The notes below the pieces were generated by a model. It was not told the origin of the DNA. It did not search any database and worked only from the letters and a program-made list of their open reading frames with translations. Of a stretch of DNA of 64,000 nt, positions 1 to 10,771 are shown piece after piece (position 1 is the stretch's first letter; each line of letters opens with the position of its first letter). The stretch spans positions 40,073,325 to 40,137,324 of the forward strand of contig QCXZ01000064.1 in the NCBI GenBank assembly GCA_025024175.1. Direction: 5' to 3'. This stretch comes from Rhyzopertha dominica (lineage: Eukaryota > Arthropoda > Insecta > Coleoptera > Bostrichidae). Both the position numbers and the translations under genes were made by a program.

Positions 1-836
1 CGCGANCACTATTTCCCAGATTTCTAGCCTNAGGCGTACGCCAATTTCTATTANCCTGNAAAGAGTTCTGATTGTGATCCCATTGATGTCTATCTCTATA
101 TGTCCTGTCAATCCGCCTTAAAAAAATTTCAACTTCTTCAATGTCGAAACAACCGTTATTTAGGATTCCCCGTCTTACCTCAGGTTCAAAATGCTCAACG
201 AGTAACTCCACCAGCTCGATCTGGCAATCTATTAGATAAATATGTCGCCTCTTTAACCATTTTCATGAAATAATCAGCCCTATTTTCACGATTATCATAT
301 TTTCCGTATTTAATTTGATAAAATGTCTGTCTTTCTTCGTCCGGACCCCAATATCTACGCAAAAATGCCTCTTCAAACTTTTTATAGCAATCGAAACTAT
401 CTTCTTTCGAGACAGCCCAGCTATTTGCAGTGCCTCTCATTAACCCAAGTGCTAATCCCACGCGCTTGCTTACGGGTACGCCCGCATCTACAAACATCTT
501 ATTTAATTTTCTCAAGAACTCTACAGGGTGAATCGAACCGTTGGGTATAAAGTATAAATTCAACCCCCCTAAATCTTTAAACAAACTTATGTAATTCATA
601 TTAAAACGTTCTTCATTTGACATATTATTACTAACGATGTTATTTCCATCACCATCCCTTTTTTTATTAACATTACTAACATTGGTACATTCAACAACTT
701 TGTTAAATAATGTTTCCATGCCTTGCTGCATCACTTGCATGTTCTTAGTTAATTGGTTTATGGCTATCTCTAAAGTATCTAAACGCATGGTTTCCTCCGA
801 TTCTACAATTTTGCTTTTATTGTTTCTACCAGCCAT
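1..836 (-). pseudogene. gag: Ty3/gypsy-type LTR retrotransposon gag, frameshifted and cut by the window edge
   Basis: Gag is the capsid precursor of LTR retrotransposons. Reading leftwards from an ATG at 836, the first 213 codons hold a polar, probably coiled N-terminus, then a capsid-like core with the family pattern G-x-HPVEFL, LRGTANSWA-like (here MRGTANSWA), F-x3-FLRRYW and GKY/DYF blocks at about residues 100-200. The frame ends at 195, but homologous-looking protein (ending in a Glu/Arg-rich stretch) continues in another frame from about 225 down to the window start, so a small indel near 220 has broken the gene. The ATG at 836 is preferred because the LTR and primer-binding site lie just upstream, 206-582 bases away. 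The rest of the element (protease, RT, integrase, other LTR) would lie outside the window to the left. Retroelement gag is well supported; assignment to Ty3/gypsy rather than Bel/Pao is inference. Confidence 0.82.
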
Positions 837-1041
837 TTCTATTTGAACACAACAGCTACTTTCTCTTTACAAAATAACAAGCAAATAGCAACTACTTGAA
901 GCAAATTAGATTGTTATAACCCCAGTGACATTTGATACACAGTCTGACAATATGGATTATTCACAATTTAAATCAATGCTATAGCCATTGGGCTTCTACA
1001 ATGTTCACCATTCTTCTGGTTAAAGTGTTTCAAACACCTGC

Positions 1042-1059
1042 CCGCCCGTTGGGACGCCA
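1042..1059 (-). other. tRNA primer-binding site of the LTR element
   Basis: On the minus strand this reads TGGCGTCCCAACGGGCGG, two bases after the LTR. It begins with TGG, the complement of a tRNA CCA end, and resembles the TGGCGCCCAAC-type sites of many insect Ty3/gypsy elements. It lies between the LTR and gag, as expected for minus-strand DNA priming. Confidence 0.75.
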
Positions 1060-1061
1060 AA

Positions 1062-1418
1062 TGTAAACTACCAAGCTAGCTCGGGTTCAGGCAGGCAAAA
1101 CAACATTAATTTCAAGTCTTTATTGTGACGCCAGCAGCACTACAGGTACCTTGCAACTAATTAAAGGCGAGGCAAAGGTTCCTGTCTTCGTTCGCAACCT
1201 CGAACGTTCTGGTTTCCAGGCGTTGACCACGTTCAACTCCGCGCCTCCTGCTCAAGCACGTCACCAAGAAAACAGCTTCTTTTCAACCAAGGGTTTCCTT
1301 TTGTACTCGACAGCCCTTGCTGCCCTCCTGACAACCCTTCATTTTCTCCGCCTCCCTTTTTTTAATTTTCCACTCGCGACATGTTTTGCATCAATATTAC
1401 TTATAACGGCTCGTTACA
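1062..1418 (-). repeat. 5' long terminal repeat (357 bp) of the minus-strand retrotransposon
   Basis: The block starts with TGTAA and ends with TTACA on the plus strand, giving the inverted TG...CA ends of an LTR. It is bordered inside by the primer-binding site and outside by LINE sequence. On the minus strand an AATAAA lies at 1119-1124, in the right place for the LTR polyadenylation signal. The left end of the element is outside the window, so the second LTR and the target duplication cannot be checked. Confidence 0.8.
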
Positions 1419-1920
1419 GGGTGTGCTCCGGCCTTCTACTGGGCTGTCGTAACACATTAGTAAGGTTGGCCCAACAGAATCGGGTTAATTTGGTTTGGGT
1501 GCCTGCTCACGCAGGTATTGAAGGCAATGAAAAGGCCGATGGATTAGAGAAAGGGGCGGCGTCCGCACCGTAACCTTCTATCTCTATTCCAGAACACAGA
1601 CTGATGTCCGAGATCACAAAGTGGCTTGGTCGTCAGTTTTACTTGTATTGGGAAGACGCGCCGGAACTGACGCAATCTAGGGCCTTCATAACTGGACCTA
1701 CGACTACTCAGGAACGTAAACACTGCCGGCTCAATTAACACCTATATAATATGGGTGTAGTGGAGGTTCTGCTCAGAAAAGGAAAAGACATACAGCACTT
1801 CTTTGAGAAGGCAGGACTCTTCTAAGCTACGGTGCGGCCATAATGGATCGGAAGGTCTAAGTGCAGCGCCCTGCCAGCGGGGTTGCACCGCAAAAGATAG
1901 AATAGGATAGAATAGAATAG
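1419..1920 (+). mobile_element. 3' end of a LINE (Jockey/R1-like) with RNase H remnant, interrupted by the LTR element
   Basis: Starting directly at the LTR boundary, one frame reads through an RNase H C-terminal block: VWVPAHAGIEGNEKAD at about 1492-1540, with the last catalytic Asp in KAD. A continuation in another frame (1574-1740, with the pattern IPEHRLMSEITKWL and QERKHCRLN) matches the part that follows RNase H in R1/Jockey-type ORF2. Frameshifts at about 1572 and 1740 and stops show it is dead. A last block (1795-1860) resembles the usual C-terminal end, and the copy stops in a short GATAGAATA-type tandem tail at 1894-1920, as LINE 3' ends often do. The 5' part must lie to the left of the LTR element, outside the window. 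Confidence 0.8.
1894..1920 (+). repeat. Simple repeat tail of the LINE (AGAATAG type)
   Basis: A run of imperfect GATAGAATAG units closes the LINE relic, where a target-primed element would end in a short tandem tail. Confidence 0.7.
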
Positions 1921-4900
1921 TTAAATATGGTAACGGTGTATCGGACTAAATCCCAAAAACGTATAATCTNTTTACCTATCAGAGATCTAAAACGTCCCTG
2001 ACCCTCCGACCACCGCACTAAGTGTCCGGCCGGTATTCCCTCTTAAGGAAACAATTTATACTGTTTATTAAGTGCCAAAAGATGAGAAAAGCTCGTGAAC
2101 AATAGATAAAAGCAGTTTTGTGATACATACCCTAACCTGGCCTTAGGCAAAACCCTAATACAGAGTGAGAAACACTCCATGAATCATATTAAGATAAAAG
2201 TCGCAAATGGTAAAGCTAATTTATCCAGTAAGCGTGATACGTTCTTTTAAATAAAAAAAACTGCTATAAGTTCTCTACACTGCAGCAGACGTTTCCAGCA
2301 GAAAATTTCTCATATAGAGAAGATACAGTCCACCTATAATTTTCTTTTGCGATAGTTAATTATTTGAAATTTAATATAACGATAATTTTATAGATACTAC
2401 TGCGTTTAAATATATTTACAGTACCGCAACAGATGGCTATTTTAGAGCAATAGTGGCGAGAGATAGGAGCGGGAACCAAATCGATCAAGCCTAACTTAAA
2501 GATTACAAAACTGTCAGATATTAGGCACGGATGCACAAAGCACGTTGCCAGTCAAACAACATTGCATCAGAGCCTGACATCCATATCAAAAATGGCGGAC
2601 AATTGCGGTACCGCAATATATTTAGTGACTGGACGATAATCAGTGCCATCTATTTACTAGAGCAGCAGGCATGCACAGGACACTGCAAACCATTAGGTAG
2701 TAATTCTAGTAACAGCGATAGCGAAATGTCCGGAGCTTTTGACGATGGGTTTCGATGCGTTTTTAAATAAAGATAAGTCAGAAAACCGCAGTTTTTACGC
2801 CCCGTATCTACTCCTGCTAAGGCTGTATTTCGCGAAACGATGTTGCCTGTAGTACCTACTGGCACACTGCTAGAAGGCAGAAGATAATACACGAAAAACA
2901 AAAGATCAGACGCGTCCACATCAAAATATTCTTATTAAATCTATAGAGAGCTAGCTTAGTAAAACAGAATTACCAACTTAAACCCTCTACATCTGAACAG
3001 CGTGAAATATTCGAATCTATATTTATATGAATCGCTTTTGTTGTTACCTTGCCTGATTAAGTTATGACAAATATAAAAGAAATATTGACTTTTGTTTACC
3101 AAGGGAGGTAGTTTCACAGAATTCATAATGATATACAATATAAAGAAGTATTTAAAAATAGTGTACCTTTACGCTCTTGCAAAATATTGTTGTTGATACC
3201 AACCCAATCTGCGAATTAACTGGATAAAAATCCTGAAGCAAAGCGCTCTTCTTTTCAAATTATTTCAAGGAATAATTTGATGAAGTCAAGTTAATCAGCA
3301 AGTCAACGTAATATTTTCACATTTAAATCCTTTGGAGATGTCAGACTATAAACTCGTAGTTTCTTGCACGACTCGGTTTGTTCATCTGTCGTGAGGCAAT
3401 AATTGCGAAAACGTATAATGTCATTTTGTGGTGATTTAGAAAATTTTGCAACTAGATGGACATCTGGGTCTTAAAGTTAGCATTGTTAATGCCGTAAATG
3501 TCCCGCTATTCCCAACCCCCTGCAATATAATGCTTTACATCTGAAGCGGTGCAGACAAAATGAACTTGTTGCGGCAAAAAGAACAGCAAATATTCCCGAA
3601 GGGGGAAAATCTACTGATAGAAAACAATTCCATCATCGCCGCATGCCCGCTCTGCGATAAGTTTAAAACGAATTCGTATCAGAGTAATCACATTTTCCAA
3701 CTTTTCACTACACACATTACAGAATGCATGGAATTTGCAAACAAGTGCAAATACGTACAAACTCTGCTTCTTTTATGTGCGCATTACATCTGAACAGAGC
3801 AATCACGTATACACGTCGAAGCGACCGAAGAAATATGTGCCTGCAACGGTGGCACGAGGGCGGCAATCAGTTTTACATGCACGGGTGCAGACTGTTACAC
3901 ACCTTGATCGACGTAGTATGACGACAGACCGCCACAATGCATTAGGCGTAAGTGTAATGTACGAGAAAATGCCTTCGTGCGACCAGGGATCAGATCTGGC
4001 ATCGATTTTACTTTTGAGGCATTACACGCAGCACACTTAAGTTCAAAAGAATAATATATCACGCACTTCGACATTTTTACAAGACACGCGATGACTGCTG
4101 CTGCTGCCGCAAGAGGAACGGCGTTTTCTAATAATTAATGTACAAGCGAAAGTTCAGACGTTCGGCAAATCTGTAAATTGGAAATGTTGCGCGCATTAAT
4201 ATTTAAAAATTTTCTCTTTGATGTGAGGGAAGTTTGTTTTCTTTGTACTTACAAATCACAAAGCTCAAATTGGGGAAGAGAAACAACACAGAGGGTAGGT
4301 AATATTCAACGTATTCTTTCCCGAGACTCAATGTACTCAAGATTAGTTAATGGCACTATAAGTAAAACAAAAGATAACGGAAGCTCCACGAAATATATAT
4401 TAAATTCAATAAATACAGAAATTAATTTAGAGAATAATAAATATAGATACTCAACTATTTCGTCACATAAATCAATATAAATGCAACAAAATGAATTTTA
4501 TTCCTCCATATATGTACATATATCGGCTTCACAACACCAAAAACTATATTTGTGTATATCTATATATCTCAAAAGAAACGAGTTAATTAATTAATGTAAT
4601 ACGTTAATATCAAACACTGAGGTAAGGAAACTCTGTATCAATAATTTCAATTTAGCTACAGAAAAATAAGGACCCATCGTACGCAACAGCGGTATCAAAA
4701 TATAACATATCTATAGCTAAGACTTAGCTGTTTAGTGAAGGTGGCCCAAGGTCCGAAACCAAGTCAGATAAGTACCACGAATGTCGCCGCTACCAGGTGC
4801 AGTCAGGATGTTCTGTGATGTAGTCTCAGAAACAGGAACTTCCCAATGGAGCTATGCACTGGAAATGTACTAGCTGGCATTGGAGAATGCTCACGTTCCT

Positions 4901-6451
4901 ATAGGAATACGTGAATCGTGGTCGATACTTAAATCTGGACGTAAATACATCGGTACTTCAACCCTACAAGCGAGTAAATAAAGCATTCGGTGCACCAAAG
5001 CGCACAACCTTTCGAACTTACTTCGTATAGAGGGAAACGCCTCGTTAGATGAATACGGCTAGCTGGTCGAGTTATGAGCAGATTTTCAAATCCACAATTG
5101 AGTGAAATTCCATTCAACAAAATCCAAGTACTATAATTACAGAAGTACTCTAAAAATTGAACGGAAAAATAGCAGCAGCACTTGCAATCCTTAAATCGGC
5201 TTTACCAAGTCAGCTTCACTAGATCTGTTCATATACTGCCGAAAATCGGCGTACAACCAAGCGATAAGCGAATGCAAAAAGAGCCAAGGTAGGCGAAAGA
5301 AGACCGCAAAAGCAGGCGCAATTGGTACAGATAGATTGGTTCAAGCCAATATCACGAAATTGAATTCTAATAAATAAAATAACCGTAAAATCCACAATCT
5401 TCATTAACATATTAGCTCGGAGGAGCATCGAATTTAGATGTTTAGAGTTATACGGAGGATAAAAATACTAAGTCAATCCTCAAGTAAACCCACAATAAGA
5501 ATTAGAAATTTGAATTAAAGACACACCACTAAAACAGCCTCTGACGTCACGTATCGAAACAGTACGCGCTCGATGCGAACCTTAGGTGGGGTTCTCGGGT
5601 TGCTAGTCATAACTATAATACATTCTCGCAGTCGACTAGTACATAAAAGGATTAAAGATAGTGAAGCGTAACAGTGTGCAGGCATACAACGTATACGACG
5701 CTTGGCCAGTGTTTTTCTTTTGCAAGGTGATCTTTGGTAAATTATCGGACTATTCTTTCAGCTCCATACCGAACAACGTGTATTCATCAACAATGTACAA
5801 CACTTACGTAATTACTAATTTAGCAAACCAAGTTTAGACATGGAACATAAAACAAAAAGACTGCTACGAAACAGTGCTTAGCTAGATCACAAACCAAAAC
5901 AACAATATCGGCGGCAAGTAACGGTAGCGCCCTGTAGCGATGGGATGGGTAACGGTATGTTACGACAGAACGAATGGCATTATCGACTTATTTTTAGGTA
6001 ATTGATCATGTGAATATTTTTATAATTTTTTCGGATAAAGTTGTTTTATTTGGTATTTATAGGCTGTGTTGGATACTTATAACAACTATTTACTATGATT
6101 TAAAATTCATGCAACTTCCCCATTGAGACGTTACGTAATCCAAATATGAAGGGCTTGAAATAACACTATCGTCTTACAGAACCATGTGCACGCATGTTTA
6201 ATATTTTACCTTCCAAAAACGATAAACTCCTCGAAAAGTATGTGCCACCTCTTATAAGTAGGAAAAATATACATAAATGGTACTGCCATCTGTCAGAAAT
6301 AAACTGAAATCATAGCAAAGCCACCTAGCTGTCTTAATGCGGACAACTTCCTAAAGGAGTCGAATGTAAGCTGGCATGCACCTGCATACGTAGGTAGGCC
6401 CAGGGCAGGTTCCTAGCAATGGCATCGGATAAGCTGCTCCGTGAACAGATG
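1921..6451. other. Unassigned AT-rich stretch
   Basis: No recognisable gene or element. It has short open frames (for example 2531-2770, 3560-4040, 4178-4480) with no family features. At 2764-2805 there is one copy of the dispersed AATAAA-containing repeat described separately. One palindromic TGACGTCA lies at 5542-5549. Confidence 0.5.
2764..2805 (+). repeat. Dispersed AATAAA-containing repeat, copy A
   Basis: The stretch TAAATAAA, AAGTCAGAAAACCGCAG, then TTTTTACGCCCCGTA matches copies at 36334-36387 and 54185-54240 with the same order of blocks. This copy is the shortest: the 40 bases upstream that copies B and C share are not evident here. The AATAAA suggests a 3' end of some element, but no superfamily can be named. 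Confidence 0.45.
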
Positions 6452-6702
6452 AAATTAAAAATCATCTGCCCTGGGCCGGTGTCTACTCACAATTTATAGA
6501 TCGCCCAGCTCGCAGAGTTCCGTTTAGATAGCTTTGATGGCTACAGCCTTCATATTCCTGCTTACATCAGTCCGCCCGCCGCGGTTATAGGCGACGGTCT
6601 GCCCTGGTTGGTCTATTCTCTACCCCTGTCTGATGAGCCCCAACAGGGTGAAACCAGTCGTAGGGTAAGAGTAGACTGAACAGGGCAGATGATTTTTAAT
6701 TT
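6452..6702 (+). mobile_element. 251-bp fold-back element with a hammerhead ribozyme
   Basis: The left end (6452-6488) is nearly the reverse complement of the right end (6669-6702): both carry the block AAATTAAAAATCATCTGCCC in opposite orientation, followed by GTCTACTC. The right arm doubles as the 3' strand of hammerhead stem I. The element abuts LINE reverse-transcriptase sequence at its right end. Hammerhead motifs of this type are known in the terminal repeats of Penelope-like elements and in small derived circular-RNA retroelements (retrozymes), so a Penelope relative is the likely source. No Penelope coding sequence is attached here. Confidence 0.65.
6599..6688 (+). ncRNA. Type I hammerhead ribozyme
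   Basis: All conserved parts are present in order. Stem I 5' strand 6599-6629; core CTGATGA at 6630-6636; stem II GCCC/GGGT with loop CAACA (6637-6649); core GAAA at 6650-6653; very short stem III ACCAGT (6653-6658); cleavage triplet GTC with predicted cut after C6659; stem I 3' strand 6660-6688. Stem I pairs for close to 29 positions with G-U pairs, two bulged C and one A-G mismatch. The tiny stem III is the variant known from Penelope-like elements and related animal retroelements, which usually cleave best as dimers. No core base is mutated. I would expect self-cleavage of a transcript if stem III can be stabilised; this is not tested. Confidence 0.85.
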
Positions 6703-7330
6703 ACTCAGGGAGTTATCACTTGCAGAGTTGTGCAATAATTTGTTAGATTTGGTTGTTTGTTATTAGATCGTAGACAGTATGCCGAGTATAGTGGTTATAA
6801 GTCTAAATCGTATGCAACGCACATTGGTGTAACCCAAGGGTCACATGTCGGACCGGTTGTCTATCATATATATAAATGATATGTTATCGCGCTTCCAGTA
6901 TCATCTTTTCGCATATACTGATTATTTCAAAATAGTAAAGACTGTTTTCATGTGGGGCAGGCTGCGAATCATCACAAAATGACCTAGATAATTTTGCTGA
7001 AATGTGTGTGAAAAACAAACTACTTATAAATGAAACAAAATGTAAACTGATGAGATTCTGAAGAATTATGTGAATTATGATTACAAGTTCAACGGCACAA
7101 TTGATAGTATCACCTAATTTACTGATCTCGGTGTGGTAGTGGATTGCACTCTATTATTTGTCCCCCTTATTAATCACATATGTGATCACGCGGCTAAGAT
7201 GTTAAGTAGGTTTTATTATAAGGAACACTAGAAGTATCAAAAATATAAAATCATTAAAAATGTTATTATATGCGCACGATCGTTCTAAGCTTGAATGATG
7301 CTCAATTGTGCGTAATACTCACATTTTGTG
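6703..7330 (+). pseudogene. LINE reverse transcriptase fragment (Jockey/R1-like)
   Basis: With frame changes, the stretch reads as the middle to the end of a LINE reverse transcriptase: LLRELSLAELC, then DRRQYAEYSGYKSKSYATH, GVTQGSHVGP (motif normally GVPQGSHLGP) and IYINDM at about 6835-6880. The catalytic box, normally YADD, is damaged here and reads AYTDY. After it come the DLGVVVD block near 7125 and SLK-LLYA-RSKLE-CSIV near 7255-7310, the usual order in Jockey/CR1/R1 ORF2. Several stops and frameshifts make it non-functional. The 5' part ends at the hammerhead fold-back, and no matching upstream LINE sequence is clear on its other side. The 3' end fades after 7330. Confidence 0.8.
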
Positions 7331-9839
7331 TCTGGAATGAATTCAGCGTAGTTTCTGTAAATTTCTACCGGGTTTCTAGAAATGATGCATGCAACGTGGG
7401 CGGTGTTGATTTCGGAATTCTTTGTGCCGCCTTTTTATAACTGCTGCTGTTGTGATATGTGCGGCGATCACTGAACATCAATGAGCACGATAGTATCAGT
7501 ACTAGGTTGCCGATCAAGTTACAGTCACGAAATTGATGGCTTTATAAAAGATTTTCCAACAATCAAATTTTTCTTGCAAAGGTAACCTCTAGTCTACACC
7601 CTTGCATTGTGGAAGCTGTGTATAGTGCAACTAACTTTAATACCACCTAGTTTCAGTCCATAATAGTACAATTATTTAACAGGCTTACTGTAGCCTTAAC
7701 CTCACAAATATGATACATAACATAAAAAGTTATACGAAACCGTGTCACAATACAGTTCCAACATATCAGGTTTCTGCAACCTTAAAGTTGATATCCCACA
7801 AAACACTACAGAATATATCATATTGATATATATCAAATAATTCAAATATCGACAGATGACAAGTATACGTCAAGCAATAGTTTTGTTCACTTTCCTGAGA
7901 GGTGGCAAATTGATTTAATCGATAATTTCCATAAGCGCCCTGAATGCATAAATCATTTATAGAAACCAATCAAGCATTTTGTTACATAAATTACTGCAGG
8001 GATTCACAGATTGCATTGNTTTGTTAAAAGGNTAGGTTTGCGTATTCCTCAGCAGAACAGTCGAAGTCACGTCACATTTAATAATAAAGTTTGTAGTACG
8101 AAGCAGCATTATTTTTCGCTGCTCAATACTATGTGTCATAATTACGACACAATAACATTAGAAGTGGACATTTTTATATGAGATAAACGACATTTTATAA
8201 AGGGGTGCAGGAAGCTAATATCCATCTATTATAATTTTTGTTTGATTGTTTTTTCTAAAGTCACATCTGTGATCACCTTTTTTCTCTTTGAAGGATGTAC
8301 TTGTTTAAGCTGTTTGTGTGTTAGATTAATCTGATGTGTCTTGTAATTTGTGTAGTCTGCATTACTCTTTAACATTTAGATATTTTTCTTTGTGTAATAT
8401 ACTTCGCACTAATTTATGTTATGCTATAGTTACTTTTATTATTTTTATTATTATAAACGCTCAGATCTACAATCAAACGCAATCTGTTCTAGTTTACTCA
8501 GAGGCTTAGTAAGGATAACAGAGTAAACTTCATTTATCACTCCTCAAGCTCGATGACCGTTATTTCCCTTAGTTGTATATTAATTAAGCACATAGTATCA
8601 GATAAGAATGTTAGCAAACCGTAAAATAGATACCTGTCTGGGTTGGGGTAGCCTGAACTTAGCCGCACCAAAAACAGGCTGCCATGGTAACCCAAACCTT
8701 TGAATATGGAATACAAAGCTAAACTAAAAGTAAAACGTATAGCTTTTTTGCGTAATGAAATGTCTACGGCTTCGGATGTCTATATTGATGCGCTGCAATG
8801 AACCAGGTGCGACTGAAAACAATCGAATTAGAACTGTCCTAAGGCATTTGTTTAGTTCTTAAGGTCTCCACAAACTGTACCTACATAATTTAACGTTGTT
8901 TTCTTTTATGTCCAGACTTCCAAACCATCGAAAATTTTTACTAAAACGTCTGTTTCCGCATCAACAATTACTTTAAATTTTGAGCAGCTAATGACTAAAC
9001 AGTTTATGTTATAGATGACTATTGATATTCTAAAAGTACAATTTCTGTTATGAATATTGGTATAGAAATTATAAAACGAGTATTTAACGCATGTATCATC
9101 TGACGGCATCTGGCGTTGTGTGCTTGAACTTCTCAGTTTGACCATCAACCGTTAACAGAATCCTATTGATATGGTACAATTGAGCTTACATTTTATAACG
9201 AACTGCCATTCAAAGATGGCACTGCATGTATTGCAACTGATTTTCATTCCATGGTTTTTATTCGTGTTGATAGGATTTTTATTATAGCTACGAATATACG
9301 CATCCCTCATCGACATGTTGCAGGGTTGAGATGTAGTATAGTAATGTTTTTGTTGGACTTCTCTTGAGGCTCTCCTTTTAAACAAATTCTGTAGCGTAGG
9401 ACTGCAACAGAAGTTTTAACAAGTAGGTGCAGTCTGTAAATTAGTAAAATAAGACGCAACATAATATTCTTGGCAACTCTAATAAGCGGACATAATTTGT
9501 CAAACAATAGTTCCGGTTACTTCATTTCATTGTTCGTGAATTATACCTATACAGTTAAATTATATGTAATAAATAAAACCCTATGCCCAATAATATTGAA
9601 ATGAATACTTAACCCATACATAATACTTATGCCTCTGCCAAAAAATGCGTAGGTAGGTATCACACAATGTTGAAACCAGTTTAGAGCATCTTTTGCGTCA
9701 TCATTGTCATTAAACTTAAATTAAACGCAAAGATAAAACAAAATTCGGCAGTTAAAATGTAGCAACGAGAAATACTACAGCATCAAAAGGTCACAATTTA
9801 GTATTAAGCTTTGAATATAGAATGTATATTCAAAGGTGT
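7331..9839. other. Unassigned AT-rich stretch
   Basis: Nothing recognisable on either strand. It holds short ATT-rich runs near 8435-8460 and two N bases near 8020-8030. The right part (9300-9840) may include the decayed 3' end of the transposon at 9840-12480, but I see no terminal repeat. Confidence 0.4.
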
Positions 9840-10560
9840 TAAATAAAGTATTTTAATAGCCTGCTCATTCTTATTGGAAATACGTAGATGTACCATAATA
9901 TGATATAGAAACGTCAGCTTTTCTAGTACGACAGAGAATAAATTGGGATAACTCAAGGAAAATGTTCTGCTGTGGTATTCATCAAATTTGCAATTGCCCA
10001 TACAAATACACAACTAAAAATTATCATACGTCGAATCGCAAACTTGCTAAAACGCCGGATACCGCCGTTACTGTCTGTCCAATAACAACAGGCTGCACAT
10101 TTGATTTCTGAGGATGCTGTGTATATTGTTCCGTCATCAGAAGAGTTTTCACCAGACCAGTAGCGGCAGCTATATCTGTTTACAAAATTCATTTAGGCAA
10201 AAGTAACGCGATCCAGAAGTTTCGTTATGGCACGTTCATTGCCTTGCCGATGGATGTCCATCCCTAAGACTATTTAGTTTCGCATACTGACAAAAGAGAC
10301 TTCGTCAGAAAATTAAATATCTTTTGCAAAATTTGGATTATCATCCATCATCAGCGCACAAAACTGTACTCTTCTGTCAGGATCATCTTCATCTAGCTCA
10401 TGAAGAAGCTATAGTTTGTTGGGTTTGCATTTGCTATTCAAATAGAACAACCGACGACTGACTAATATTAATGTCCAAAGCAAGGTGAGGTAATGTATTA
10501 TAGATGTGTTCATGGGTAGAATTAGAATTTTTAATGCTAAATATGACAAGTGTTGGCATC
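9840..10560 (-). pseudogene. Tc1/mariner-type transposase, catalytic-domain half (copy 1)
   Basis: Read leftwards from about 10530, the protein shows LDINISQSSVV, then HELDEDDPDRRVQFC and DDNPNFAKDI-x-FSDEVSF. FSDE holds the first catalytic Asp of the DDE/D domain and is intact apart from a stop two residues before it. FVNRYSCRYWSGEN and IYTASSEIK follow at about 10060-10190, matching the NRHNCRYWS-NPHW-HTQYPQK block of this insect transposase family. The order agrees with the copy at 43885-44650. Stops and frame changes make it dead. The N-terminal half is at 12000-12330 and the two are separated by the inverted-repeat insertion 10772-11913. The third catalytic residue cannot be located with confidence. 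Confidence 0.75.
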
Positions 10561-10771
10561 TATTAAGAGACTCAATAAATATCTATTAAAAGCGATAAGA
10601 GCAAGACAAGGTAAAACAGACAGTATAACGAGATCACCAGTGTGTGTGATGCTGATTAAGAGCAACTTTATGCGATCATCCAGCTTTAACTCGGTGATTC
10701 AATCAAAAAGGGGGTTCCTCATTCTCCTCTCCTTATTCTTACCAACCCCATAAAGAGAACGAAGTAGAAGT

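Noticed and set aside
3560..4040. Overlapping Cys/His-containing frames resembling a zinc-finger exon or a tandem repeat of about 240 bp
   Set aside because: Cys/His spacing does not fit a finger, and the supposed units share only about 20 bases at their ends.
7047..7054. CTGATGAG, possible second hammerhead
   Set aside because: No stem II or GAAA follows; it lies in LINE coding sequence.
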